A stretch of DNA of 64,000 nt from Gammaproteobacteria bacterium (lineage in GTDB: Bacteria > Pseudomonadota > Gammaproteobacteria > Steroidobacterales > Woeseiaceae). Below are positions 9,323 through 18,266 of the stretch, piece after piece (position 1 is the stretch's first letter; each line of letters opens with the position of its first letter). Where the stretch lies: the NCBI GenBank assembly GCA_029861535.1, contig JAOTZC010000001.1, positions 170,792-234,791 on the forward strand, given 5' to 3'. A program made the position numbers and the translations under genes. Below the pieces are notes generated by a model. It was given only the letters and a program-made list of their open reading frames with translations. It made no database searches and was not told the origin of the DNA.

Positions 9323-10281
9323 ACGCAACCAGTCAACTTAGCGCCTGCCCCAAGCTCACTTACGATGACGCGGCCAACGCCGCTTGTAGATTGCAGCGCA
9401 TCGCAAACGCGAGACTCGTCGTGTGCCAGACAGATTGCTTTGACTTGCGGCCCCGCATCGATTGTAAAAAACACTCCGACGCCTTGCGTACGCAATTCGC
9501 GTACCGTTTGCAGACATTCCAAGGTTGCGGCGTTCCAGTATACGATCGGCGGCCGAGATGCCCACATGACCGAATGCATCTTTAGACAATTGTGCTCGGC
9601 GATCGCGGCGAGCTTGCCAAAATCCCGTTCCCGTATCGCTGCTCGCGCGACGTCGAGATCGTGCGTCTGGTCATCGACCCAACGGCCGTAGAACGGCGAC
9701 GTCTTGCGACTGATTTCCATTGCCTCCCCAGAACTTACCGGCTTCGGTCCTGCGGAAGTTACTGCGATAACGATCCTGAGCGGCCAGTCGCTGGAATCGA
9801 GCAATGTTTCGACCGCAACGCTATCGCCATTGTTTTCAAGTTCTGCGAAACCACCATAAAGAGATCGCGCAGCCGAACCTGATTCCAGGCCGGCAAGGCT
9901 CGCAAGCTCCGCCGTCGATCGATGTTGTCCCGCTGCAGCCGAGGCCGCAACCACTAGAGCCGCGAAAGCTGATGCCGACGACGCCAGCCCAGCGGCCACC
10001 GGAAAATTGCAATGACTGTCCACGCGCGCAGGATCACGACCCTCGCCGGCGACTGCGCTTAAGCAGCGACTGATTCGCGGCAACATCTGCTGGTCAATTT
10101 CACCATTGACAGTGAGTACGTCGTCCTTGAGTTTGGAATCGAACTTGACGTTCATCTCCGTGTAAAGGTCCGCAAGCGTAATCGATATGGAGCCAACCGC
10201 CGGCAAGTTCAGTGTCCTGTCGCGTTTTCCCCAATATTTGATCAAGGCGATATTAGGTTGTGCTCTCGCCGTTGCCTGCAT
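9319..10281 (-). CDS. mvaD: Diphosphomevalonate decarboxylase
   Basis: The enzyme performs the ATP-dependent decarboxylation of mevalonate 5-diphosphate to isopentenyl diphosphate. This 320-residue GHMP-superfamily protein has the diagnostic motifs NIALIKYWGKRD, LNLPAVGSISITL, NFPVAAGLASSASAFAAL and SGSAARSLYGGFAE. It is the first gene of the minus-strand mevalonate operon; its stop overlaps the next gene by four bases. A GGGA element lies shortly before the ATG, and a perfect TATAAT on the minus strand (10324-10319) sits about 38 bases upstream. The gene order runs opposite to the biochemical order. Confidence 0.93.
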   Translation of the reverse strand: MQATARAQPNIALIKYWGKRDRTLNLPAVGSISITLADLYTEMNVKFDSKLKDDVLTVNGEIDQQMLPRISRCLSAVAGEGRDPARVDSHCNFPVAAGLASSASAFAALVVAASAAAGQHRSTAELASLAGLESGSAARSLYGGFAELENNGDSVAVETLLDSSDWPLRIVIAVTSAGPKPVSSGEAMEISRKTSPFYGRWVDDQTHDLDVARAAIRERDFGKLAAIAEHNCLKMHSVMWASRPPIVYWNAATLECLQTVRELRTQGVGVFFTIDAGPQVKAICLAHDESRVCDALQSTSGVGRVIVSELGAGAKLTGCV

Positions 10282-10318
10282 GTTCTATCCCGGGGGCCAA
10301 GCGTTCAAAAGGACGCGA

Positions 10319-10324
10319 ATTATA
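10319..10324 (-). promoter_or_regulatory. Candidate -10 element of the mevalonate operon
   Basis: On the minus strand this is a perfect TATAAT placed about 38 bases before the mvaD start. A TTGACC lies further upstream (10354-10349), but the spacer is 24 bases, too long for a standard -35, so only the -10 is claimed. The 115-base gap between mvaD and ispA must hold promoters for both directions. Confidence 0.35.
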
Positions 10325-10396
10325 GCCCAGTCGGGTGCGAGCACTGCCGGTCAAATCGTGTACGCTATTGCCCCCGATCGAGCTCAAGAGACCGCC

Positions 10397-11287
10397 TTGC
10401 CCGCTAATTTCAAAGACCGCCTGGACTATTATCTGGACCGAGTGACGTGCAAGCTCGATGCATGTTTGCCAAGCGCTAACGAAAATCCGAAACGCTTGCA
10501 CGAGGCAATGCGATACGCCGTTTTCAATGGTGGCAAACGCATTCGACCGATGTTGGTCTATGCCGCCGGTGAGTGTGTCGGCGTCGCCGAGGAACTCCTC
10601 GATGCGCCGGCTGCGGCCATCGAGCTGATCCACGCATTTTCGTTGGTCCACGACGACCTGCCGTCGATGGATGACGATGATCTACGGCGAGGCAAACCGA
10701 CGCTGCATGTAGCGTACGATGAAGCGACTGCGATCCTCGCGGCCGACGCGCTGCAACCGTTGGCGTTTTCTGTGTTGGCGGACATAGACGATGTTACTGC
10801 CGACGTCCGTACCAGCCTGGTCCGGCTCGTTGCCGACGCCTGCGGATCGATCGGCATGACTGGTGGCCAGTCGATCGATCTCGCTGCCGAAGGACAAACG
10901 CTCAGCGCCGACGAACTAGAACATATGTATGTACTGAAGACCGGCGCGCTGATTCACGCATCGGTGATGTCCGCATGCCTGCTAAAGCCTGACACACCGG
11001 ATCCACAACAACGCGCGCTCGACAGGTTTTCTCGCGCCGTCGGCATCGCGTTTCAGATTCGCGATGACCTGCTCGACATCGAAGGTGAAACCATTATTAT
11101 CGGCAAACCCGCCGGTTCAGATCTTGGGCTCAGGAAAGCAACCTATCCCACGCTTCTCGGGACCGAAGCATCGCTGAAGCGTTGCGACGAATTGATTGCC
11201 GACGCTTTTCAATACCTCGAAGTCGTCGGCGATGCTGCCGAACCACTTCGCTGGCTCGCGCGTTACATAGTCCAGCGAAACAACTGA
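10397..11287 (+). CDS. ispA: Farnesyl diphosphate synthase (IspA type)
   Basis: A trans-prenyltransferase that joins IPP and DMAPP into geranyl and then farnesyl diphosphate for quinone, undecaprenyl and other isoprenoid synthesis. It carries MRYAVFNGGKRIRPMLVYA, the first Asp-rich motif in VHDDLPSMDDDDLRRGKPT and the second in FQIRDDLLDIEG; the C-terminus ends YIVQRNN, close to the E. coli enzyme. No ATG exists at a sensible place: the frame is open far upstream, into mvaD on the other strand. A TTG at 10397 preceded by AAGAG six bases away gives 296 residues, near the 299 of E. coli IspA; a GTG at 10358 is the alternative. It is transcribed divergently from the mevalonate operon that feeds it. 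Confidence 0.9.
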   Translation: MPANFKDRLDYYLDRVTCKLDACLPSANENPKRLHEAMRYAVFNGGKRIRPMLVYAAGECVGVAEELLDAPAAAIELIHAFSLVHDDLPSMDDDDLRRGKPTLHVAYDEATAILAADALQPLAFSVLADIDDVTADVRTSLVRLVADACGSIGMTGGQSIDLAAEGQTLSADELEHMYVLKTGALIHASVMSACLLKPDTPDPQQRALDRFSRAVGIAFQIRDDLLDIEGETIIIGKPAGSDLGLRKATYPTLLGTEASLKRCDELIADAFQYLEVVGDAAEPLRWLARYIVQRNN

Positions 11288-11291
11288 TTCG

Positions 11292-12470
11292 ATGGATTCA
11301 CGTTGCATATTGCACGTCGACATGGACGCCTTTTATGCGTCTGTTGAGCAACGCGACAATCCTGATTTGCGCGGTAAACCGCTCGTCGTAGGTGGCGGCC
11401 AGAATCGCGGTGTTGTTGCCGCGGCGAGCTACGAGTCTCGCGACTATGGAATACACTCAGCCATGCCGATGGCCGAGGCCCGGCGCCGCTGTCCGCATTT
11501 GCTGAGCGTGCGTCCACGAATGTCGCACTACAAATCCATCTCCGCCGAGATCTTCGAAGTCTTCCGCGAATTCACGCCAACGGTCGAGGGCCTGTCACTC
11601 GACGAAGCATTCCTCGATGTCACGGCAAGTCTGAAGCTTTTTGGCACCGCAATCGATATCGCCGGCGACATCAAGCAGCGAATACATGACCGTACAGAAC
11701 TTACCGCATCCGTTGGCGTTGCGTGGAACAAGCTCGTCGCTAAGATCGCATCCGATTTGGACAAGCCGGACGGCCTGGTTGTGATTACGGCAGACAAAGC
11801 CCACGAAAGATTGGACCCATTGCCAGTTTCGGTAATACCGGGAATCGGTCGCGAAACGCTCGCGCGATTGCACAAGATTGATATTCGAACAGTTGCCGAC
11901 CTACGCCTGGCCAACAATCGGGTTATTGAACCTATCTTTGGCCGATTTACGAAAAAGACCCGCGACCGTGCTGCCGGCATTGACGATCGCCCTGTTGTTT
12001 CGTCGCGCGCTGAGAAATCGATCAGCGCCGAGGAGACTTATGATCAAGATCTCGAGATCCTGCACGACATGGAGCGCGAATTGTTGCGCCTGACTGAGCG
12101 CACGTGTCGACGTTTACGAAAGGCGACCCTGCAAGCCGGTACCGTGCAGATAAAAATCCGGCAAGCTGATTTCAGTACGTTCACACGTCAGCGCATCATG
12201 CGGCCGCCCGGCAACGGTACAGATCAGATTTACGACGCTGCGCGAACTCTGTTGACAACATGGCTGAAAGACAATCCCGGCGCGCGCATTCGTCTGCTTG
12301 GCGTCGGTACAAGCAAGCTCGTTGCCGCCGAACAGGCAGACTTATTTGCCGAGTCCGGCACGACGACAGCTGCCCCAGTCGACAAGGCTGTTGACGAGAT
12401 TCGCGACCGCTTTGGCGATGCGTCCGTGAGCCGCGCTCGTATACTTGACCCGCACGAAGGGCGTCATTGA
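11292..12470 (+). CDS. dinB: DNA polymerase IV (Y family)
   Basis: A 392-residue error-prone translesion polymerase. The N-terminus HVDMDAFYASVEQRDNP holds the first catalytic acidic residue and the steric-gate region. YKSISAEIFEVFREFTPTVEGLSLDEAFLDVT carries the SxDEA motif with the second pair of acidic residues, and ASVGVAWNKLVAKIASDLDKP follows as in all DinB proteins. The little-finger domain makes up the C-terminal third. The gene starts four bases after ispA and may share its transcript. No LexA-type operator was recognised immediately upstream. Confidence 0.95.
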   Translation: MDSRCILHVDMDAFYASVEQRDNPDLRGKPLVVGGGQNRGVVAAASYESRDYGIHSAMPMAEARRRCPHLLSVRPRMSHYKSISAEIFEVFREFTPTVEGLSLDEAFLDVTASLKLFGTAIDIAGDIKQRIHDRTELTASVGVAWNKLVAKIASDLDKPDGLVVITADKAHERLDPLPVSVIPGIGRETLARLHKIDIRTVADLRLANNRVIEPIFGRFTKKTRDRAAGIDDRPVVSSRAEKSISAEETYDQDLEILHDMERELLRLTERTCRRLRKATLQAGTVQIKIRQADFSTFTRQRIMRPPGNGTDQIYDAARTLLTTWLKDNPGARIRLLGVGTSKLVAAEQADLFAESGTTTAAPVDKAVDEIRDRFGDASVSRARILDPHEGRH

Positions 12471-12514
12471 CGGCCGACGAATCTGGCGGCGTCTGGAAAT
12501 GAGGTAGAATCGGG

Positions 12515-12534
12515 AGCCGGGCGGAGACCCGGCT
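12515..12534 (+). other. GC-rich hairpin between dinB and gspA
   Basis: AGCCGGG and CCCGGCT form a perfect 7-base-pair stem around a CGGAGA loop. It has no T-run behind it (GCATATAAAG follows), so it is not a classical terminator. It may be a 5' leader hairpin of the gspA transcript or part of a factor-dependent terminator for dinB. Confidence 0.3.
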
Positions 12535-12559
12535 GCATATAAAGCCAGCGGCGACAATA

Positions 12560-14281
12560 ATGTATACGAACTTTTTCGGCCTCAATGAAAAGCCTTTCTC
12601 GATAACGCCCGATCCGCGTTATCTGTTCATGAGCGAGCGCCACGGTGAAGCGCTGGCTCATCTCGTATATGGCGTCACTGAGTCTTGCGGCTTCGTGCAA
12701 CTAACCGGAGAAGTCGGTACCGGTAAAACAACGCTTGTACGAACGTTGCTGCAGAACCGCTTGCCCGACAATGCCGATGTGGCAGTGATCCTGAATCCGC
12801 AACTTACGGCACTCGAATTCCTGCAAACCATCTGCGAGGAGCTCGGCGTTGGCGACCGCAGTGACAATGGTGACACCGTCATCGCACCCGACAGTAGCAA
12901 GGCCTTGATCGACGCACTTAATCATTACTTACTTATGGCACACGCCGACGGGCGGCGGACAATTCTTGTTGTCGATGAGGCTCAGAATCTCGCCCGCGAT
13001 GTCCTCGAGCAGGTGCGCCTGTTAACAAACCTCGAGACTTCGAAACAAAAATTGCTGCAGATCATTCTCATTGGCCAACCGGAACTGCGCGAGTTATTGG
13101 CACGAAACGATCTGCGACAGCTCGCGCAACGTATCACCGGACGTTATCACCTCGAACCACTGTCAAGGGACGAAACGGCGGAATACATCGAGCACCGTTT
13201 ACAGGTTGCCGGCGCTCTCAGTGAGGTGTTTGACAACGGCGCTAAACGCGCAACTTTCAAGTTCTCAAAGGGCGTGCCACGACTCATCAACGTCATTTGT
13301 GATCGAGCGTTGCTCGGCGCCTACAGCCGCGAATCGAGACGCGTTGATCGGCGTTTCGTCGCGCGCGCCGCGGCTGAAATTTCTGGAAAGAGCCTCGCGT
13401 GGCCGTGGCTGCGTTGGGCACCTCCGGCACTAATCGCCACCGGAGCTGCCATCGTCGCGTTTGGCGCGTGGTCCATTTTTACTCAGCAGCAGGGCACGCA
13501 ACAACAGAACGAATCAGCAGCCACTGTTCCGAGCGCAACGATCGTTGCCCAAACCGCTGCCATCGGCGCACAAGTGGACGCTTCTGCGTCGGAAATTCTG
13601 CCGCTTGCGGAGTCAGGAGCCACCGGCGTTGCCGACGAAAAAGAGGCGTCGCTCGACGAACAGTTGCTGCTCGCCAATGATCTGACGAACGTCGCAGCGG
13701 CGTTCGCGACACTGTTTGAGCTTTGGGGGCTAAGTTATGACGGTAATGACGCCGGCTGTGATCAGGCGCAGCGGGCCGGCTTCGAATGTCTTTCGCAGCG
13801 CGGTTCATGGAACAGCTTACGTCAGCTCGACCGACCCGCGATTCTGAATCTGACCGACAGTCGCGGCTTTACCCACCGCGCCGTTCTTACAGCCATTCAA
13901 GGTGACCGCGCGGAACTATCGATTGCCGGCGTTAAGGTGTCTCATCCAATCGAACAGGTCTCCGAGCTGTGGTTTGGCCAATACCTACTGATCTGGAAAC
14001 CTGCGACCGGCAGCTCCATCGCAATGGGCCCTGGAGCACGAAGTCAAAACGTCTTGTGGTTAAGACAGAGCCTCGCGGCGATCGACCGGCGTTACCGTTC
14101 AGAACCGCTCGATTCCGATTATTATGACGCGGGCCTGGAAGAGCAGGTGCGCGCGTTTCAACGAGACCATCGGCTTATGGTCGATGGTCTAGCAGGTCGA
14201 CAAACACAAATCATCATCAATTCGCTGCTCGCACCGGACGATATTCCCCGGCTTACGACACCGTTGCTGGCACGAGACTAA
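12560..14281 (+). CDS. gspA: General secretion pathway protein A (ExeA/GspA-like ATPase)
   Basis: A membrane-anchored AAA ATPase of 573 residues of the ExeA/GspA family, which with GspB helps a type II secretion secretin through the peptidoglycan. The N-terminus (FFGLNEKPFSITPDPRYLFMS) is typical. The Walker A loop is GEVGTGKTTL (near residue 50), the Walker B ILVVDEAQNL, followed by the sensor region LIGQPELRELL. One membrane segment lies at about 283-305 (PALIATGAAIVAFGAWSIF). The periplasmic part ends in a peptidoglycan-binding domain (QNVLWLRQSLAAIDRRYR, VRAFQRDHRLMVDGLAGRQT). gspB follows three bases downstream. No other type II secretion genes are in the window, so this is a detached gspAB pair. 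Confidence 0.9.
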   Translation: MYTNFFGLNEKPFSITPDPRYLFMSERHGEALAHLVYGVTESCGFVQLTGEVGTGKTTLVRTLLQNRLPDNADVAVILNPQLTALEFLQTICEELGVGDRSDNGDTVIAPDSSKALIDALNHYLLMAHADGRRTILVVDEAQNLARDVLEQVRLLTNLETSKQKLLQIILIGQPELRELLARNDLRQLAQRITGRYHLEPLSRDETAEYIEHRLQVAGALSEVFDNGAKRATFKFSKGVPRLINVICDRALLGAYSRESRRVDRRFVARAAAEISGKSLAWPWLRWAPPALIATGAAIVAFGAWSIFTQQQGTQQQNESAATVPSATIVAQTAAIGAQVDASASEILPLAESGATGVADEKEASLDEQLLLANDLTNVAAAFATLFELWGLSYDGNDAGCDQAQRAGFECLSQRGSWNSLRQLDRPAILNLTDSRGFTHRAVLTAIQGDRAELSIAGVKVSHPIEQVSELWFGQYLLIWKPATGSSIAMGPGARSQNVLWLRQSLAAIDRRYRSEPLDSDYYDAGLEEQVRAFQRDHRLMVDGLAGRQTQIIINSLLAPDDIPRLTTPLLARD

Positions 14282-14284
14282 AAT

Positions 14285-14974
14285 ATGTCATTCATTCTCG
14301 ATGCACTGAAAAAATCGGAAAACGATCGCCAACAACAGGCGCCGGCCGAATTCGCAACAGTACCCTCCAGTCCGGGCATGCCCAGCGCGCCGCGGTGGTT
14401 ATGGGTGCTCGGCGTTTTGCTTGCAATCAATATCGTTGCGTTGCTTGGCTTTACGCTGCGTCCGAACTCATCGCAATCGGTAACACCGGCAACCGAGCAG
14501 CTTCGACCAACCCCGGAACCTACAATCCCGATAGAGACCCAACCTGCGGCATCGCAACCGACGGCGTTCACCGAGCAACTGGAAAAAGCACGCCGCAAGC
14601 AACCGGATCGGCAAAACGTGAGCGCCAGTACGACTAATGTCGCCACGCCCGATGCCGACTCCAGCAATACTTCGCAATCGGTAGTATCTATGAACCTAAG
14701 CGATTCGGCGCCGACAGCAACAAATCAAGAAACAAATTACGCGCTATTGCCGAGCCTGATCGAATTGCAATTAAACAATGAAAGCACGTTACCCGACCTT
14801 CATGTCGATATTCACGTCTTTAGCGCCAATCCGTCCGATCGTTTTGTATTTATAAACATGAACAAGTATCACGAAAACGACCAGCTCAGCGAGGGTCCAG
14901 TCGTGCGCGAGATCACGCGCCATGGCGTCATACTGGACCATCGCGGTCAAACGTTTTCATTGCCGCGCGAGTAG
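14285..14974 (+). CDS. gspB: General secretion pathway protein B
   Basis: The 229-residue partner of GspA. The first residues (MSFILDALKKSENDRQQ) are the conserved cytoplasmic start of GspB. One membrane segment follows at about 38-57 (WLWVLGVLLAINIVALLGF), then a Pro/Thr/Gln-rich periplasmic linker. The C-terminal domain (LHVDIHVFSANPSDRFVFIN, VVREITRHGVILDHRGQTF) is the type II secretion B domain found in ExeB and PulB-like proteins. It starts three bases after gspA and should be co-translated. GspA and GspB are thought to form a complex that binds peptidoglycan and positions the outer-membrane secretin. Confidence 0.88.
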   Translation: MSFILDALKKSENDRQQQAPAEFATVPSSPGMPSAPRWLWVLGVLLAINIVALLGFTLRPNSSQSVTPATEQLRPTPEPTIPIETQPAASQPTAFTEQLEKARRKQPDRQNVSASTTNVATPDADSSNTSQSVVSMNLSDSAPTATNQETNYALLPSLIELQLNNESTLPDLHVDIHVFSANPSDRFVFINMNKYHENDQLSEGPVVREITRHGVILDHRGQTFSLPRE

Positions 14975-14995
14975 CGGACCTCGGATCTCCTGACT

Positions 14996-16828
14996 TTGAG
15001 TAGTCCTGTTACTACGCACCTGAACGGCGACAGTTTTTCCCAAGCGTTCATTTCCGGTATCCATCGGGTCATCGACGAACAGGATTTTCTCAATCGGATC
15101 AACGTATTTCCGGTTGCGGACGGCGACACCGGCACGAATCTCAGCCTGTCGCTTGGCGCAACCCTGCCGTTATTGACTCGCACTGACGATCAACATCTGG
15201 GAACACTGCTTGCCGCCGTTGCGGACGCCTTACTCGACAGTTCACGGGGCAATTCGGGAGCGATCGTCGCGCAGTTTTTTCAGGGTGTGAGCGACTCAGC
15301 GGGTGAGATAAGTCGATTCACGACATACACATTCAGCAAGGCGGTTACACTCGGCAGTGAGTATGCGCACGATGCATTATCCGAACCGCGTGAGGGCACG
15401 ATCCTGTCTGTCATTTCCGCATTTGCAGACAGCGTTAAACGCCAATCGATTGAGTGCAATGAAGAAGATTTTAGAGTTGTCATCGAGCGAGCGGTCGAAC
15501 GTGTCGAAAAAGCTCTCGCCGAAACACCGAATCAACTTGATGTACTGAGGAAGGCCGGCGTCGTGGACGCTGGCGCCAAGGGATTTGCGACGATGGTCTC
15601 CGGCATGGCCGAATATATTCGGCATGGACGCGTCGCTCCGAAGCCAGATTTATCAGCTTTGTTTAGCGAAGAACTATCATTCGCGACATCAGCCGAAGGC
15701 GCAGACTCGTCGTTTCGCTTCTGCACCGAATGCATTGTGACGGGCGCCGATATCGATCGACGAAAAATGCGTGAGTCGCTTGATCAGATCGGTGATTCTC
15801 TTGTGCTTGCCGGCACGAAGCGTAAAGCTAAAATCCATATCCACGTTGATGAACCGGAGCAAGTTTTCGAGCTTGCACGCCGTTATGGCGACCTCAGCGC
15901 CGAAAAAGCCGACGACATACATAGACAGCACGTCAGTAGTCATAACGACGCGCGCCGCTTTGCCGTTATTACCGATTCGGCCGCAGATATTCCGGACGAT
16001 GACATGGAGCGCCTCGACATTCATATGGTGCCATTGCGGATTCAGTTCGGTGAACACGGCTATCTCGACAAGGTCAGTATCTCAACTGAGGAGTTTTTTC
16101 ATGAGCTAGCGACCAACCCGTATCATCCGACAACATCACAGCCCGCGCCGGGCGACTTTCGTCGTCAGTTTCAGTTTCTGGCGAGCCACTTTTCAGACGT
16201 AATTTCGATTAACGTGACAGCACGTGTCAGTGGCACATTTCACGCTGCTACCGCGGCGGCGGCGCGAGTAAATGCGCCTGGAATAATTCACGTTGTTGAC
16301 TCACATAATGCCTCGCTTGGACAGGGACTGCTGGCGATATTCGCCGCCGAATGCTCGAAGGCCGGTTTGAGTGCCGACAATACTCTGGCGAAGCTCGAGC
16401 AGATCACGGCGAAAACCCGCGCTTTCGCGATCGTCAGCGACTTACGCTACGCGGTCAAAGGTGGCCGCATCCCTGGTTACATAAAAACGATCGCTGACTT
16501 GTTGCGTTTGACGCCTGTCATCCGCACGACCTCGGATGGCCGTATTGGAACCGCCGGATTTCTACTCGGCCGCCGCAAGCGGCTACAGAAATTCGCGCGT
16601 TATATTGCAACGCGTGTTAGCGACGACGGCCCGCTGACGGTACTGATAGGTCATGCGATTTGCCCGCAGGACGCGACTTTATTGGAGCACTTGCTACGCG
16701 ACGAACTGAACGATATTCATCGGCTGTCGATCACCGAACTCGGGACTGCGTTCGGCGTCCATGGCGGACCCGCTACACTGGTCGTCGCGACGCAACCGTC
16801 GCGCGAGCTACCCGAAAATGTGGTTTAG
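14996..16828 (+). CDS. DAK2 (DhaL-like) - DegV fusion protein
   Basis: A 610-residue fusion. The N-terminal 200 or so residues form a DAK2/DhaL-type domain (INVFPVADGDTGTNLSLSLG, DSSRGNSGAIVAQFFQG, LRKAGVVDAGAKGF), the fold of the kinase subunit of dihydroxyacetone kinase and of firmicute FakA. From about residue 317 a DegV domain follows (RFAVITDSAADIP, PYHPTTSQPAPGDF, VSGTFHAA), the fold of the fatty-acid-binding FakB proteins. By analogy it may be a self-contained fatty-acid kinase, which is inference. A TTG at 14996 is the only start that keeps the whole kinase-like domain; no good Shine-Dalgarno sequence precedes it. The stop overlaps that of the convergent SRAP gene by four bases. Confidence 0.85.
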   Translation: MSSPVTTHLNGDSFSQAFISGIHRVIDEQDFLNRINVFPVADGDTGTNLSLSLGATLPLLTRTDDQHLGTLLAAVADALLDSSRGNSGAIVAQFFQGVSDSAGEISRFTTYTFSKAVTLGSEYAHDALSEPREGTILSVISAFADSVKRQSIECNEEDFRVVIERAVERVEKALAETPNQLDVLRKAGVVDAGAKGFATMVSGMAEYIRHGRVAPKPDLSALFSEELSFATSAEGADSSFRFCTECIVTGADIDRRKMRESLDQIGDSLVLAGTKRKAKIHIHVDEPEQVFELARRYGDLSAEKADDIHRQHVSSHNDARRFAVITDSAADIPDDDMERLDIHMVPLRIQFGEHGYLDKVSISTEEFFHELATNPYHPTTSQPAPGDFRRQFQFLASHFSDVISINVTARVSGTFHAATAAAARVNAPGIIHVVDSHNASLGQGLLAIFAAECSKAGLSADNTLAKLEQITAKTRAFAIVSDLRYAVKGGRIPGYIKTIADLLRLTPVIRTTSDGRIGTAGFLLGRRKRLQKFARYIATRVSDDGPLTVLIGHAICPQDATLLEHLLRDELNDIHRLSITELGTAFGVHGGPATLVVATQPSRELPENVV

Positions 16829-17490
16829 CCCTCTATCGCGTCGTCTGATGGTTCAATTAGGTCTTCGCCCTGATTGCGGGCATTGTTGACACGGCGATCG
16901 ACCGGCCAGGCCCTTAGCCGTGGCGTGTTATCGGTGTGTATCATTTCGTCATCGCCGCCTAACCAGGCATCGGCTGAGCCTGCCTCCAGTACCATCGGCA
17001 TTCGATGGTGCAAGGCGGCCATGAACTCGTTCGCTTCAGTGGTAATCAGGGTCGTCGACTGTAGCTCGTCACCTGACACTTTGTCGCGCCAGTTCTCCCA
17101 CAGCCCGGCAAGCGCGAACGGCTCGCCACTCGCAAGCGAAATGAAGTACGGTGTCTTGACGTCGCGCTCACGATGCCATTCATAAAAACCATCGGCCAGT
17201 ACGATACATCGCCGTCGCCGGTACGCCGCCCGGTAGGCCGGCTTTTCCGCGACTGTTTCAGCTCTTGCATTGATCATACGATTACCGATTGACGGGTCTT
17301 TGGCCCAGAACGGCACAAGCCCCCAACGCAGCATGACAAGCTCGCGACTGTCGTCTTCGCCGTTACGAATGGCCGCGACGTATTGGGTTGGTGCGATGTT
17401 ATAACGCGGCTCGACCGGCAGCGTCCCGCTCGCACCGAATAATGCCGCAGTGGCCTCACTCGGAGAATAGAATGCGAAGCGACCACACAT
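16825..17490 (-). CDS. yedK: SOS response-associated peptidase (SRAP/HMCES family)
   Basis: This protein of the YedK/HMCES family forms a thiazolidine crosslink with abasic sites in single-stranded DNA and so shields them. The start is fixed by the obligatory N-terminal cysteine: MCGRFAFYS places the catalytic Cys at position 2, giving 221 residues; an upstream extension would bury it. Other conserved parts are RYNIAPTQ, RWGLVPFWAKDPSIGNRMIN, ARAETVAEKPAYR, ADGFYEWH and ALHHRMPMVL with the active-site His. The gene begins close to the 3' end of the ABC permease gene on the same strand and could share its transcript. Confidence 0.93.
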   Translation of the reverse strand: MCGRFAFYSPSEATAALFGASGTLPVEPRYNIAPTQYVAAIRNGEDDSRELVMLRWGLVPFWAKDPSIGNRMINARAETVAEKPAYRAAYRRRRCIVLADGFYEWHRERDVKTPYFISLASGEPFALAGLWENWRDKVSGDELQSTTLITTEANEFMAALHHRMPMVLEAGSADAWLGGDDEMIHTDNTPRLRAWPVDRRVNNARNQGEDLIEPSDDAIEG

Positions 17491-17492
17491 GG

Positions 17493-18266
17493 CTATTCCC
17501 TGATGCCGACGCCACGGTTCATCAGCGACAAGCAAACGCTGAACAGCAACACGATAAAGACCAGCAAAATGACATAAGCGTGCGCGATACTAATGTCCGA
17601 CCTGCCGAGTATGCCGTAACGAAACGCATTGACCATGTAGAGGATCGGGTTGGCCCGGGATACGCCCTGCCAGAATTCCGGCAGCAGCGATATTGAGTAA
17701 AAAACGCCACCCAGATAGGTCATTGGCGTTAACACAAATGTCGGCACGATCGAAATGTCGTCAAACTTCTTGGCAAACACTGCGTTAACAAATCCCGCAA
17801 GCGAGAATACGATCGAAGACAACAAGACGACCGACAAAGTGATAAGCGGATGCACGACGTCAAGCTTCGTAAAAAACAAGGCGATAGCTGTGACCAGCGC
17901 GCCAACAAATAAACCCCTCAAAACGCCGCCAGCAACGTGCCCGATGATGATTGCCGAATTTGACATCGGTGATACCAACATTTCCTCAATGTGGCGGCCG
18001 AACTTTGCGCCGAAAAACGACGACACGACATTGCCGTAGGAATTGGTGATAACGGACATCATGATTAAGCCCGGAGCGATGAATGCCATGTAATCGAATC
18101 CGTCCATCGTGCCAATGCGGCGGCCAATCAGGTTGCCAAATATGATGAAATACAGCGTCATCGTTATGGCCGGCGGCACGATAGTCTGAACCCAGATGCG
18201 CATGACACGCAGTACTTCCTTGCGCACAAGCGTTTTGACAGCAACCGCATTCAACGCAATATTCAT
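17493..18266 (-). CDS. yadH: ABC-2 type exporter permease (YadH-like)
   Basis: A 257-residue inner-membrane permease with six hydrophobic segments, including ITMTLYFIIFGNLIG, YMAFIAPGLIMMSVI, FVGALVTAIALFF, IVFSLAGFVNAVFA and YVILLVFIVLLFSVCLSL. The central signature MTYLGGVFYSISLLPEFWQ and NPILYMVNAFRYG is characteristic of the YadH subgroup of ABC-2 exporters. Its start overlaps the stop of the ATPase gene by four bases, so the two form one transporter. The substrate is unknown; relatives export polysaccharides, drugs or lipids, and the sequence does not decide. Confidence 0.9.
   Translation of the reverse strand: MNIALNAVAVKTLVRKEVLRVMRIWVQTIVPPAITMTLYFIIFGNLIGRRIGTMDGFDYMAFIAPGLIMMSVITNSYGNVVSSFFGAKFGRHIEEMLVSPMSNSAIIIGHVAGGVLRGLFVGALVTAIALFFTKLDVVHPLITLSVVLLSSIVFSLAGFVNAVFAKKFDDISIVPTFVLTPMTYLGGVFYSISLLPEFWQGVSRANPILYMVNAFRYGILGRSDISIAHAYVILLVFIVLLFSVCLSLMNRGVGIRE

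Noticed and set aside
10319..10354. TTGACC as the -35 partner of the TATAAT before mvaD
   Set aside because: The 24-base spacer is incompatible with a standard promoter; only the -10 element is reported.
12467..12510. TTGACG and TAGAAT before gspA as a promoter
   Set aside because: The spacer is 32 bases, far too long; a promoter for gspA probably exists but cannot be pointed out.
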